A stretch of DNA of 8,839 bases from Actinomycetes bacterium (GCA_023423475.1 JAFAFN010000437.1:1-8839); one strand, 5' to 3'; numbered from the stretch's first letter, positions 1 to 6,053 are shown. The notes: generated from the sequence alone by a model not told the origin. Program-made: numbers and translations.

Positions 1-438
1 ATGGCGGAGTTCACCGACGGGACGACCATCGCCCAGCTGTCCATGCCAGACATGCGGCTGCCGATCACCTATGCGCTGTCGTACCCGGACCGGGGCGCGG
101 TGGCCTTCGGACGCATGGACTGGACGACACCCACCACGCTCGAGTTCGAACCGCCGGATCTGGCGACGTTCCGCTGCCTCGCGCTGGCCTACGCCGCAGG
201 GCGCAGCGGCGGCACGGCGCCCGCATGGTTCTCGGCGGCCAACGAGGTCGCGGTCGACGTGTTCCTCGATGGGCGCATCGCCTGGAGCTCGATCGCCGAG
301 GTCGTCGACGCTGCGCTGCAACGATGGGACGGCACGGCGGCCACGTCGCTCGATGCCGTGCTCGACGCCGACGCCGCCGGCCGCCGTGCGGCGCTCGACC
401 TGTTGGCGACGTCCGACTTCGACCTGGAGCAGCGCTGA
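1..438 (+). CDS. dxr: 1-deoxy-D-xylulose 5-phosphate reductoisomerase, C-terminal part (5' end outside window)
   Basis: This is the last 145 residues of DXR (IspC), the NADPH-dependent enzyme that converts 1-deoxy-D-xylulose 5-phosphate to 2-C-methyl-D-erythritol 4-phosphate, the committed step of the MEP isoprenoid pathway, in the cytoplasm. Visible family signatures are TDGTTIAQLSMPDMRLPI (fragment residues 5-22) and FSAANEVAVDVFL (77-89), which match the conserved DGS..AQL..PDMR.PI and NAANE blocks of E. coli DXR. The first ATG of the window is not the real start: it corresponds to the conserved internal Met before the DG block, and the catalytic and NADPH-binding parts lie upstream. The gene ends with TGA at 436-438, sharing one base with the ATG of the next gene (TGATG), so the two are probably translationally coupled. 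ispG, a later enzyme of the same pathway, lies two genes downstream. Identification is secure; only the 5' boundary is missing. Confidence 0.95.
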   Translation: MAEFTDGTTIAQLSMPDMRLPITYALSYPDRGAVAFGRMDWTTPTTLEFEPPDLATFRCLALAYAAGRSGGTAPAWFSAANEVAVDVFLDGRIAWSSIAEVVDAALQRWDGTAATSLDAVLDADAAGRRAALDLLATSDFDLEQR

Positions 439-2033
439 TGAGCCTCGAACCACCGCCGCAGGTCGACGAGGTGTCGGCGGACGGAGCAGTCGTGGACGAG
501 AGCGCCATCGAGCAGGAGGCGGCCGACCTCGACGGCGTCATCGGCTCGCCCCTGGGCCGTGCGCTGCGCCTCGGGTCGTTGATCGCCCTCGTGGTCCTGC
601 TGGGCGTGACCCAGGGCATGTCCATGCTGATCGTCGTCGCGGCGATCATCGTCATGATCTTCCTGCACGAGCTGGGCCACTACATCATGGCCAAGCGTGC
701 GGGCATGCTCGTCACGGAGTTCTTCATCGGGTTCGGGCCGCGCATCTGGTCGTTCCAGCGGGGCGAGACCGAGTACGGCATCAAGGCGATTCCCGCCGGC
801 GCGTACGTGCGGATCATCGGCATGTCGAACATGGAGGAGGTCGATCCGGCACTCGAGTCGAGGACCTACCGACAGAAGAGCTTCGGGCAGCGCATCGGCG
901 TCGCCGTGGCGGGTTCGACCATGCACTTCCTGATCGCGATCGTGCTGCTGTTCGTGCAGTTCGCACTGATCGGCGGACCCGACGGCGACCGCTGGCAGGT
1001 GGGCAACGTCTCTGAGGGCAGCGCGGCCGAGGCGGCGGGGCTGCAGCTCGACGACGAGATCGTCGGCTTCGACGGCACCCCGATCTCGAGCTTCGACGAC
1101 TTCCGCGCAGAGATCGCCGACGCGCAGCCCGGCACCATCGACCTCGAGGTGGTGCGTGCGGGCGAGACGATCACCGTGCCGGTCACCCTCTCGACACGCC
1201 TCAAGCTGATCGGCACCGTGCGAGAGGACGTGGACGTCATCGACAACGGGACGTCGCTGATCCTCGGCGAACCACTGCCCGACGGTGTGGTGGAGTCCGC
1301 GGGCGTCCGCGGTGGCACCGAGCTGGTGTCGGTCAACGGTGAGCGGGTGAGCGACCTCGGCGACGTGCAGCAGCTCGGCACGTCCAGCGACGGGACCCTG
1401 ACGCTGGTCACCCGGACCGCCGAAGGGGCCGAGATCTCCCACGAGGTCGACCTCGGCAGCGAGGTGGCCGCCACCGAGCCGGGCGCGTTCGTCGGCGTCG
1501 GCGCCGCGCCGGTCCTGGTCACCCAGTCGATGCCGGAGGCGGCCGTGAGCTCGGTCCGGACCTTCGGCGAGGTCGCCTGGGCCAGCATCGAAGGGGTCGG
1601 CCGGTTCCTGTGGCCACCGAACCTGGTGTCCTTCGTCGTGGACGCGTTCAGCGGCGGCGGCGACACGACCGACACGGCGACCGCGGCGGCGTCGACGCCC
1701 ACGGGCAACGAGAACCGCCCGCTGTCGATCATCGGCGTCGCGATGCTGGGCTCGGACCTCTCCTCGCAGAACCTCGCCAACCTGGTCGGCTTCCTGGCAC
1801 AGCTGAACATCTTCCTCGGCATCTTCAACCTGTTCCCGCTGCTGCCCTTCGACGGCGGCCACGTCGTCATCGCCTGCTACGAGAAGGCCCAGGAGCTCCG
1901 ACGTCGCAGCACCCAGCGCTACCTCTCCGACGTCTCGCGGATGATGCCCGTGGCATGGGGCGTGATCCTCGTGCTCGGCGTGGTCGGTCTGCTCGCGATG
2001 TTCGTCGACATCACGCGGGGCGTCAGCTTCTGA
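438..2033 (+). CDS. rseP: Site-2 (S2P/M50) intramembrane metalloprotease, RseP/Rip1 family
   Basis: A 531-residue integral membrane zinc protease. Family members cut transmembrane anti-sigma factors or other single-pass proteins inside the membrane (RseP in E. coli, Rip1 in mycobacteria). Visible: the zinc motif HELGH at residues 77-81 in a hydrophobic helix (about 61-80); GFGPRIWSF and PAGAYVRIIGM after it; a second hydrophobic segment at about 153-178; a clear PDZ domain at about 186-255; a second PDZ-like unit at about 275-345 (VNGERV in its core); the third catalytic ligand in NLFPLLPFDGG (N464, D472); and a last membrane helix at about 504-526. The ATG at 438 overlaps the dxr stop and has GGAG at 426-429 as a plausible Shine-Dalgarno. 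HELGH usually lies about 20 residues from the N-terminus, so this start leaves an acidic extension of about 55 residues; ATG 618 (Met61) is an alternative start. Substrate unknown. Family assignment is very sure; the mycobacterial name rip1 would serve equally well. Confidence 0.94.
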   Translation: MSLEPPPQVDEVSADGAVVDESAIEQEAADLDGVIGSPLGRALRLGSLIALVVLLGVTQGMSMLIVVAAIIVMIFLHELGHYIMAKRAGMLVTEFFIGFGPRIWSFQRGETEYGIKAIPAGAYVRIIGMSNMEEVDPALESRTYRQKSFGQRIGVAVAGSTMHFLIAIVLLFVQFALIGGPDGDRWQVGNVSEGSAAEAAGLQLDDEIVGFDGTPISSFDDFRAEIADAQPGTIDLEVVRAGETITVPVTLSTRLKLIGTVREDVDVIDNGTSLILGEPLPDGVVESAGVRGGTELVSVNGERVSDLGDVQQLGTSSDGTLTLVTRTAEGAEISHEVDLGSEVAATEPGAFVGVGAAPVLVTQSMPEAAVSSVRTFGEVAWASIEGVGRFLWPPNLVSFVVDAFSGGGDTTDTATAAASTPTGNENRPLSIIGVAMLGSDLSSQNLANLVGFLAQLNIFLGIFNLFPLLPFDGGHVVIACYEKAQELRRRSTQRYLSDVSRMMPVAWGVILVLGVVGLLAMFVDITRGVSF

Positions 2034-2072
2034 GCGAACCTCCGGCGCACCCGAGCGACAGGGTGCCGACGG

Positions 2073-2078
2073 TAGAAT
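2073..2078 (+). promoter_or_regulatory. Candidate -10 box for a leaderless ispG transcript
   Basis: TAGAAT fits the TANNNT -10 consensus of actinobacterial and other sigma-70-type promoters. It ends 7 bases before the ispG ATG, so the expected transcription start falls on or beside the start codon. No Shine-Dalgarno lies in the 52-base gap after rseP, and no convincing -35 is visible. This is inference from spacing; ispG could also be served by readthrough from dxr-rseP. Confidence 0.6.
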
Positions 2079-2085
2079 CGACGTC

Positions 2086-3321
2086 ATGGACGCAGGTGCA
2101 CTGACCTTCCCCCGACGGGCGACACGCCGCATCCAGGTCGGCGACGTCGCCATCGGCGATGGAGCGCCCGTCAGCATCCAGTCGATGACGACGACCAAGA
2201 CCGCGGACGTCGAGGGCACGCTGCAGCAGATCTACGCCCTCGACATGGCGGGCGTCGACATCGTGCGCTGCACGTGCAACGAGATGGAGGCCGCCGAGGG
2301 GCTGGCCCGCATCGTGCCCCGCACTCCGGTGCCGATCGTCGCCGACATCCACCACCAGTACAAGATGGCCCTCGCCGCCATGGAGGCCGGCGTCCACGGC
2401 CTCCGCCTCAACCCCGGCAACATCCGCAAGCCCGAGCACATCAAGGCCGTCGCGTCCGAGGCACGGGACCGCGGCATCCCGATCCGCATCGGTGTGAACG
2501 GCGGCTCGCTGGACCCGGCCCTGTACGAGAAGTACGGCGGCAAGGTGACACCCGAGGCGATGGTCGAATCCGCGCTCGCCGAGATCGCCTACTTCGACGA
2601 GGTCGGCTTCGATCTGATCAAGATCTCGGTCAAGGCCTCGAACGTCCCCCTCATGATCGAGGCGTACCGCCAGCTCGCCGAGGTGACCGACCATCCGCTG
2701 CACCTCGGGGTGACCGAGGCCGGGCCGCTGCCCGACGGGCTGATCAAGGCGACCGCCGGCATCGCGACGCTGCTCGCCGAGGGCATCGGCGACACGATCC
2801 GCTACTCGCTCACCGCCGATCCGGTCGAAGAGGTGAAGGCGGCGAGGGTCCTGCTCGAGGCCTACGGGCTGCGTGAGCGCACCAACGTCGACCTGATCGC
2901 ATGCCCGAGCTGCGGCAGGGCAGAGGTCGACGTGATCAAGGTCGCCGAGGACGCCCGCGACGCGTTCGCCGACAAGGAGCTCCCCCTGCAGATCGCGGTC
3001 ATGGGCTGCGTCGTCAACGGCCCCGGAGAAGCCCGCGACGCCGACCTCGGCATCGCTGCGGGGCGTCACCGTGGCCATCTGTTCGTGAAGGGCGTCAACG
3101 TGGCCGTGGTGCCCGAGGACGAGATGGTCGGCACCCTCGTCGAGTGGGCGGAGTTCATCGCCGAGCACGGCACCGACGCCGCGCTGGCACGGGTCGATGT
3201 CGAGAAGGCACGGCGAGAGGCCGAGAAGGACCGTGCCGCGCTGCTCGACGAGCAGGGGAGCGACGCCAACGCGAGCGAGCAGCGCGTCGATCTCATCCAC
3301 AAGAAGTACGACGCCGGGTGA
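2086..3321 (+). CDS. ispG: 4-hydroxy-3-methylbut-2-enyl diphosphate synthase (flavodoxin/ferredoxin), IspG/GcpE
   Basis: A 411-residue [4Fe-4S] enzyme of the MEP pathway that reductively converts 2-C-methyl-D-erythritol 2,4-cyclodiphosphate to HMBPP in the cytoplasm. The N-terminal TIM-barrel carries VSIQSMTTTKTADVEGT (about 28-44), VADIHHQYKMAL and GLRLNPGN. The cluster-binding C-terminal part carries CPSCGR (C273, C276) and MGCVVNGPGEA (C308, E315), spaced as the ligands of E. coli IspG (C270, C273, C305, E312). The protein is longer than the E. coli enzyme (372 residues), with a charged Lys/Glu/Ala-rich tail from about residue 368 ending in SEQRVDLIHKKYDAG. It lies 52 bases after rseP on the same strand. 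The ATG is chosen because homology begins just after it and a -10-like box sits 7 bases upstream, suggesting leaderless translation. The end of the gene is imperfectly repeated beyond its stop (3327-3385). Confidence 0.97.
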   Translation: MDAGALTFPRRATRRIQVGDVAIGDGAPVSIQSMTTTKTADVEGTLQQIYALDMAGVDIVRCTCNEMEAAEGLARIVPRTPVPIVADIHHQYKMALAAMEAGVHGLRLNPGNIRKPEHIKAVASEARDRGIPIRIGVNGGSLDPALYEKYGGKVTPEAMVESALAEIAYFDEVGFDLIKISVKASNVPLMIEAYRQLAEVTDHPLHLGVTEAGPLPDGLIKATAGIATLLAEGIGDTIRYSLTADPVEEVKAARVLLEAYGLRERTNVDLIACPSCGRAEVDVIKVAEDARDAFADKELPLQIAVMGCVVNGPGEARDADLGIAAGRHRGHLFVKGVNVAVVPEDEMVGTLVEWAEFIAEHGTDAALARVDVEKARREAEKDRAALLDEQGSDANASEQRVDLIHKKYDAG

Positions 3322-3385
3322 GGGCTGCGAGCGAGCAGCGTGTCGATCCGGTCGGTGATCAACAGGGCCACAAGAAGTACGACGC
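3271..3385 (+). repeat. Imperfect direct duplication of the ispG 3' end, second copy beyond the stop
   Basis: Copy 1 lies inside ispG and copy 2 lies mostly after its stop codon. The left block 3271-3291 matches 3327-3347 at 20 of 21 positions (one C-to-T change, synonymous in the repeated frame). The right block 3297-3314 matches 3368-3385 exactly over 18 bases. The blocks are separated by 5 bases in copy 1 and 20 bases in copy 2. Read in its own frame (shifted relative to ispG), copy 2 gives ASEQRVDPVGDQQGHKKYDAN and then TGA at 3390-3392, against ASEQRVDLIHKKYDAG and TGA in ispG. Copy 2 is therefore a probable gene-end duplication and not a gene by itself. Confidence 0.85.
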
Positions 3386-3395
3386 GAACTGACCC

Positions 3396-4394
3396 TCAGG
3401 TCGACGACACCTCGTCGAGCTCGTCGATGAGCGCAGCGAGCACGACGGGATCCTCCTGCATCACCTGGTGCCCGACGCCCTCGAGCACCTCGAGGCGTGC
3501 GCCGGTGACCTCGTCCGCGACGATGCGAGCGTGGGCGACAGGGGTCAGGTGGTCGTCGGTGCCCACGACCACGAAGGTGGGCACGGTGACGTGTCCGAGC
3601 GCGGCGCGCACGTCGTGGGTGGCGATCGCCGCGCCGGCCTGGGCAGCGGTGCGCGGCTCGACCTCGGAGAGCATGCGACGGACCTCGTCGATGGCCGTGG
3701 CCGTGACCTCCTTGCCGAACACCCGCCGGATGAGCACCGCCGAGAGGTCGTTGTCCTTCCAGCCGTAGCGCATGCTGGTGCCGTCGGTCATCAGCCCTGC
3801 GACCAGGTTGGCCGCGCCGACCGCCCCGCCGGCGAGTCCGGGCAACGCCATCGATGCAGCGCTCGTCGCCAGGAACATGAGCCCACCGACCCTCTCCGAG
3901 AGCACGTCGTGGTGATCCGCACAGAACCTGGCCAGTGCCATGCCGCCCATCGAGTGGCCGACGACGATCGCGTCGGTCAGGTCGAGCTCCTCGAGCACGA
4001 CCGACAGATCGTCCGCGACGGCCTCGAGCGTCACCCCCTCGGACCCCGCGATCGACTCGCCGTGGCCCCGCATGTCCCACGCGAGCACGCGGTGGTGGTC
4101 CTCGAGCAGTCGGAAGAGCGCCGACCAGACCCACCACTGCAACGTCACGCCGTGCAGCAGCACGACGGGGCGCCCGCTGCCGCGTTCGACGACGTGGATC
4201 GTCCCGCCGTCGGATGACACCAGGTGGTGGTGCGTCACGTCGTCGGGGACCTCGAGCAGGGTGTCGAGCTCCGGATCGGTGCGCCCTCGCAGACGCCTGC
4301 CGTTGACCCGCACCGCGGCACCGCCGGCAAGTCCTGCCATGCCGAGTCCGAGCACCACGGCACCGAGGGCTCGGAGGGGACGTGATCGGGCCAT
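3396..4394 (-). CDS. Alpha/beta hydrolase with N-terminal membrane anchor or signal peptide
   Basis: A 332-residue alpha/beta-hydrolase-fold protein on the strand opposite the surrounding block. It has a basic N-terminus and a hydrophobic Ala/Gly/Val/Leu segment (about 8-29), which looks like a signal peptide or signal anchor; no lipobox Cys is visible. The catalytic core follows: oxyanion-hole VVLLHG (77-82), WDMRGHGES (106-114), nucleophile elbow GHSMGG with Ser148, acidic residue Asp281 in GTDDHLTP, and His309 in GVGHQV. The order, spacing and motifs are those of active hydrolases or esterases; the cap region (about 175-255) is Ala-rich and does not point to a substrate. It could be an esterase, lipase, epoxide hydrolase-like or peroxidase-like enzyme, and I cannot choose between them. 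It converges on ispG with no clear terminator between them and diverges from proS across 51 bases. The ATG is supported by a TANNNT box 8 bases upstream and by the signal-like N-terminus. Confidence 0.9.
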   Translation of the reverse strand: MARSRPLRALGAVVLGLGMAGLAGGAAVRVNGRRLRGRTDPELDTLLEVPDDVTHHHLVSSDGGTIHVVERGSGRPVVLLHGVTLQWWVWSALFRLLEDHHRVLAWDMRGHGESIAGSEGVTLEAVADDLSVVLEELDLTDAIVVGHSMGGMALARFCADHHDVLSERVGGLMFLATSAASMALPGLAGGAVGAANLVAGLMTDGTSMRYGWKDNDLSAVLIRRVFGKEVTATAIDEVRRMLSEVEPRTAAQAGAAIATHDVRAALGHVTVPTFVVVGTDDHLTPVAHARIVADEVTGARLEVLEGVGHQVMQEDPVVLAALIDELDEVSST

Positions 4395-4402
4395 GTCGGA
4401 GA

Positions 4403-4408
4403 ACAGTA
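4403..4408 (-). promoter_or_regulatory. Candidate -10 box for a leaderless hydrolase transcript (minus strand)
   Basis: Read on the minus strand this is TACTGT (overlapping GATACT), followed by 8 bases and then the ATG at 4394-4392. There is no Shine-Dalgarno before the ATG. Box and spacing predict a transcript starting at or next to the start codon. Inference from pattern only; no -35 was recognised. Confidence 0.5.
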
Positions 4409-4431
4409 TCGGCGTCCGGGTCGGGAGCCCC

Positions 4432-4437
4432 TACGAT
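4432..4437 (+). promoter_or_regulatory. Candidate -10 box for a leaderless proS transcript
   Basis: TACGAT fits TANNNT and ends 8 bases before the proS ATG at 4446, which places the expected start of transcription at or next to the ATG. No purine-rich Shine-Dalgarno lies in the intervening CGCCCGCC. The box is back to back with the candidate hydrolase box at 4403-4408, so the 51-base gap would hold two divergent promoters. Confidence 0.55.
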
Positions 4438-4445
4438 CGCCCGCC

Positions 4446-5861
4446 ATGGCCAAGGCTCCCATTCTCACTCCCCGCGCGGACGACTTCCCCCGCTGGTACC
4501 AGGACGTGCTCAACAAGGCGGAGCTCGCCGAGAGCGGACCCGTGCGCGGCACGATGGTCATCCGGCCGTACGCCTACGCGATCTGGGAGCGGATGGTCGA
4601 GGAGGTCGACGGCCGGATCAAGGCCGCCGGCGCCGAGAACGCCTACTTCCCGTTGTTCATCCCCGAGTCCTACCTCTCGCGTGAGGCGGAGCACGTCGAG
4701 GGCTTCAGCCCCGAGCTGGCGGTCGTCACCCACGGTGGTGGCAAGGAGCTCGAGGAGCCGGTGGTGGTGCGGCCGACGTCCGAGACGGTCATCGGCGAGT
4801 ACATGTCGAAGTGGATCCAGTCCCACCGCGACCTGCCCCTGCTGCTGAACCAGTGGGCCAACGTGGTGCGGTGGGAGCTGCGTCCGCGGGTCTTCCTGCG
4901 CACGTCGGAGTTCCTCTGGCAGGAGGGCCACTGCGCGCACGCCACCGAGGCCGATGGGCACGCCTACGCCGCGCAGATCCTGCGCGACGTCTACCGCGAC
5001 TTCATGGTCGAGGTGCTGGGCATCCCGGTCTTCATCGGCCGCAAGATCCCCCAGGAGCGCTTCGCCGGCGCGATCAACACCATCACCTGCGAGGCGATGA
5101 TGGGCGACGGCAAGGCGTTGCAGATGGGCACCAGCCATGAGCTCGGTCAGAACTTCGCCCGCGCCTTCGACATCGGCTTCCAGGACGAGCAGGGCACCCG
5201 GCAGCTCTGCTGGACGACCTCGTGGGGTGTCTCCACCCGGATGATGGGCGGCCTGATCATGGCCCATGGCGACGATCGGGGACTGCGGGTCCCGCCGCGC
5301 CTCGCGGCGGTGCAGGCGGTCGTGATGGTGGTCAAGGACGACGACGGGTCGGTGACCGAGGCGGCACGCCGGCTGGTTCAGGAGCTCGGCGACGCCGGTG
5401 TCCGGGTCCGCCTGGATGCCCAGGTCGCGACCGCGTTCGGTCGTCGTGCGACCGATTGGGAGCTCAAGGGCGTGCCGCTGCGGATCGAGGTCGGTCCGCG
5501 TGACCTCGCCGAGGGCCGCGTGGTGGTGGCACGACGCGACACCGGCGAGAAGGTCCCGACCGAGGTCGCTGCCGTCGCCGCCGGCGTGCCGGGGCTGCTC
5601 GAGGAGATCCAGGCCGAGATGCTCGCCTCGGCGACCGCGGACCGAGACGCCCGTACCGTCGACTGCGCCACCGTCGAAGAGGCCGCCGAGGCCGCCGCGT
5701 CCGGCTTCGGGCGCATCGCCTGGTCCGCCCTCGCGGACGGTGGGATCGACCGTCTCGGCCGCGACGCGGTGACCGTTCGGTGCCTCCAGACACCCGACGG
5801 CGACCTGCCGGCATCCGACGACGACCCGGATGCGATCGCGCTGGTCGCCCGCTCGTACTGA
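4446..5861 (+). CDS. proS: Prolyl-tRNA synthetase, short archaeal/eukaryotic-like type
   Basis: A 471-residue class II aminoacyl-tRNA synthetase that charges tRNA-Pro with proline in the cytoplasm. Visible: N-terminal DFPRWYQDVLNKAELAE typical of the archaeal/eukaryotic-like group; the proline-binding TSE loop (T111-E113) in VVVRPTSETVIGEYM; motif 2 from R142 to H162 (RWELRPRVFLRTSEFLWQEG); motif 3 around 265-285 (GGLIMAHGDDRGL, then PPR); an anticodon-binding domain at about 285-390; and a C-terminal domain ending in Tyr471. Motifs 2 and 3 are only about 100 residues apart, so the editing insertion of the long bacterial ProRS (about 570-580 residues) is absent. The C-terminal domain keeps only two cysteines (C407, C446) where zinc-binding members have four. 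The terminal Tyr matches Thermus thermophilus ProRS, whose C-terminal Tyr carboxylate reaches the active site (from memory). The start is supported by homology and a -10-like box 8 bases upstream. Assignment is very sure; zinc loss is inference. Confidence 0.97.
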   Translation: MAKAPILTPRADDFPRWYQDVLNKAELAESGPVRGTMVIRPYAYAIWERMVEEVDGRIKAAGAENAYFPLFIPESYLSREAEHVEGFSPELAVVTHGGGKELEEPVVVRPTSETVIGEYMSKWIQSHRDLPLLLNQWANVVRWELRPRVFLRTSEFLWQEGHCAHATEADGHAYAAQILRDVYRDFMVEVLGIPVFIGRKIPQERFAGAINTITCEAMMGDGKALQMGTSHELGQNFARAFDIGFQDEQGTRQLCWTTSWGVSTRMMGGLIMAHGDDRGLRVPPRLAAVQAVVMVVKDDDGSVTEAARRLVQELGDAGVRVRLDAQVATAFGRRATDWELKGVPLRIEVGPRDLAEGRVVVARRDTGEKVPTEVAAVAAGVPGLLEEIQAEMLASATADRDARTVDCATVEEAAEAAASGFGRIAWSALADGGIDRLGRDAVTVRCLQTPDGDLPASDDDPDAIALVARSY

Positions 5862-5883
5862 GCTGGTCGCCCGCTCGTACCGA
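5840..5883 (+). repeat. 22-base tandem duplication spanning the proS stop codon
   Basis: The unit 5840-5861, which includes the last codons and TGA of proS, is repeated immediately at 5862-5883. The first 19 bases are identical (GCTGGTCGCCCGCTCGTAC) and the only difference over 22 bases is the stop codon, TGA in copy 1 and CGA in copy 2. Copy 1 encodes the C-terminal LVARSY. The perfect adjacency suggests a recent slippage or tandem-duplication event. Confidence 0.9.
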
Positions 5884-5892
5884 CCCGGTCGT

Positions 5893-5931
5893 CGGCCGCG
5901 ACCGGCCGGGCCGGGCACCCGGTCGCGGCCG
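5893..5931. terminator. 13-bp inverted repeat after proS; possible U-less terminator or operator
   Basis: Arms 5893-5905 (CGGCCGCGACCGG) and 5919-5931 (CCGGTCGCGGCCG) are perfectly complementary over 13 bp with a 13-base loop. The hairpin begins 32 bases after the proS stop. No T-run follows, so it is not a classic intrinsic terminator. It also covers the position expected for the -35 of the TATACT promoter, so it could instead be a binding site for a regulator of rimP. The structure is certain; its role is not. Confidence 0.5.
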
Positions 5932-5939
5932 CCATCGCC

Positions 5940-5945
5940 TATACT
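5940..5945 (+). promoter_or_regulatory. Candidate -10 box of the rimP-nusA operon promoter
   Basis: TATACT is the best -10 match seen in the window. Its expected start point is around 5951-5953, which would give rimP a leader of about 115 bases. No good -35 lies 17 bases upstream; that position is occupied by the right arm of the 13-bp inverted repeat. Confidence 0.6.
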
Positions 5946-5968
5946 GTCCCTCGTTCCGGTTTCCGGAG

Positions 5969-5995
5969 GGCGTGGGCATTGCCCACGCCTTTTCT
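5969..5995 (+). terminator. Intrinsic terminator inside the rimP leader (likely attenuator)
   Basis: A perfect 9-bp stem, GGCGTGGGC (5969-5977) and GCCCACGCC (5981-5989), has a 3-base loop ATT and is followed at once by TTTTCT (5990-5995). This is a textbook Rho-independent terminator, rare in such GC-rich sequence. It lies 24 bases after the TATACT box and 71 bases before the rimP ATG, so it can end proS transcripts, new rimP transcripts, or both. A small hairpin TCCGG-TTT-CCGGA (5955-5967) sits directly before it. An attenuator role is inference. Confidence 0.8.
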
Positions 5996-6002
5996 GTGGA
6001 TC

Positions 6003-6020
6003 CCGGACCAGCATGTCCGG
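6003..6020 (+). other. Small leader hairpin between the terminator and rimP
   Basis: CCGGAC (6003-6008) and GTCCGG (6015-6020) form a 6-bp stem with a 6-base loop. Its right arm TCCGG could alternatively pair with CCGGA at 5963-5967 just before the terminator. Weak evidence of a switch by itself, recorded because it lies in the presumed leader. Confidence 0.4.
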
Positions 6021-6053
6021 CGCAGGTGTCGTACGGGCGGGACCGATGTGGCC

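Noticed and set aside
1..3. ATG at the first base as a true gene start.
   Set aside because: The following sequence aligns with the middle to C-terminal part of DXR; the Met is a conserved internal residue and the rest of the gene lies upstream.
189..2219. Long open frame on the minus strand (676 codons) across rseP.
   Set aside because: It is antisense to a gene with clear protease motifs; its product is His/Asp/Arg-rich without recognisable domains, as expected from the opposite strand of GC-rich coding DNA.
3401..3418. Hairpin TCGACGA-CACC-TCGTCGA as a terminator between ispG and the hydrolase.
   Set aside because: It lies inside the hydrolase coding end, has no T-run, and such GA/TC codon palindromes are common in Asp/Glu/Val-rich GC-rich genes.
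2023..4137. Minus-strand open frame of 704 codons across ispG and part of the hydrolase.
   Set aside because: It runs antisense to ispG and out of frame with the hydrolase, has Arg/Gly/His-rich low-complexity content and no domain; a GC-codon shadow.
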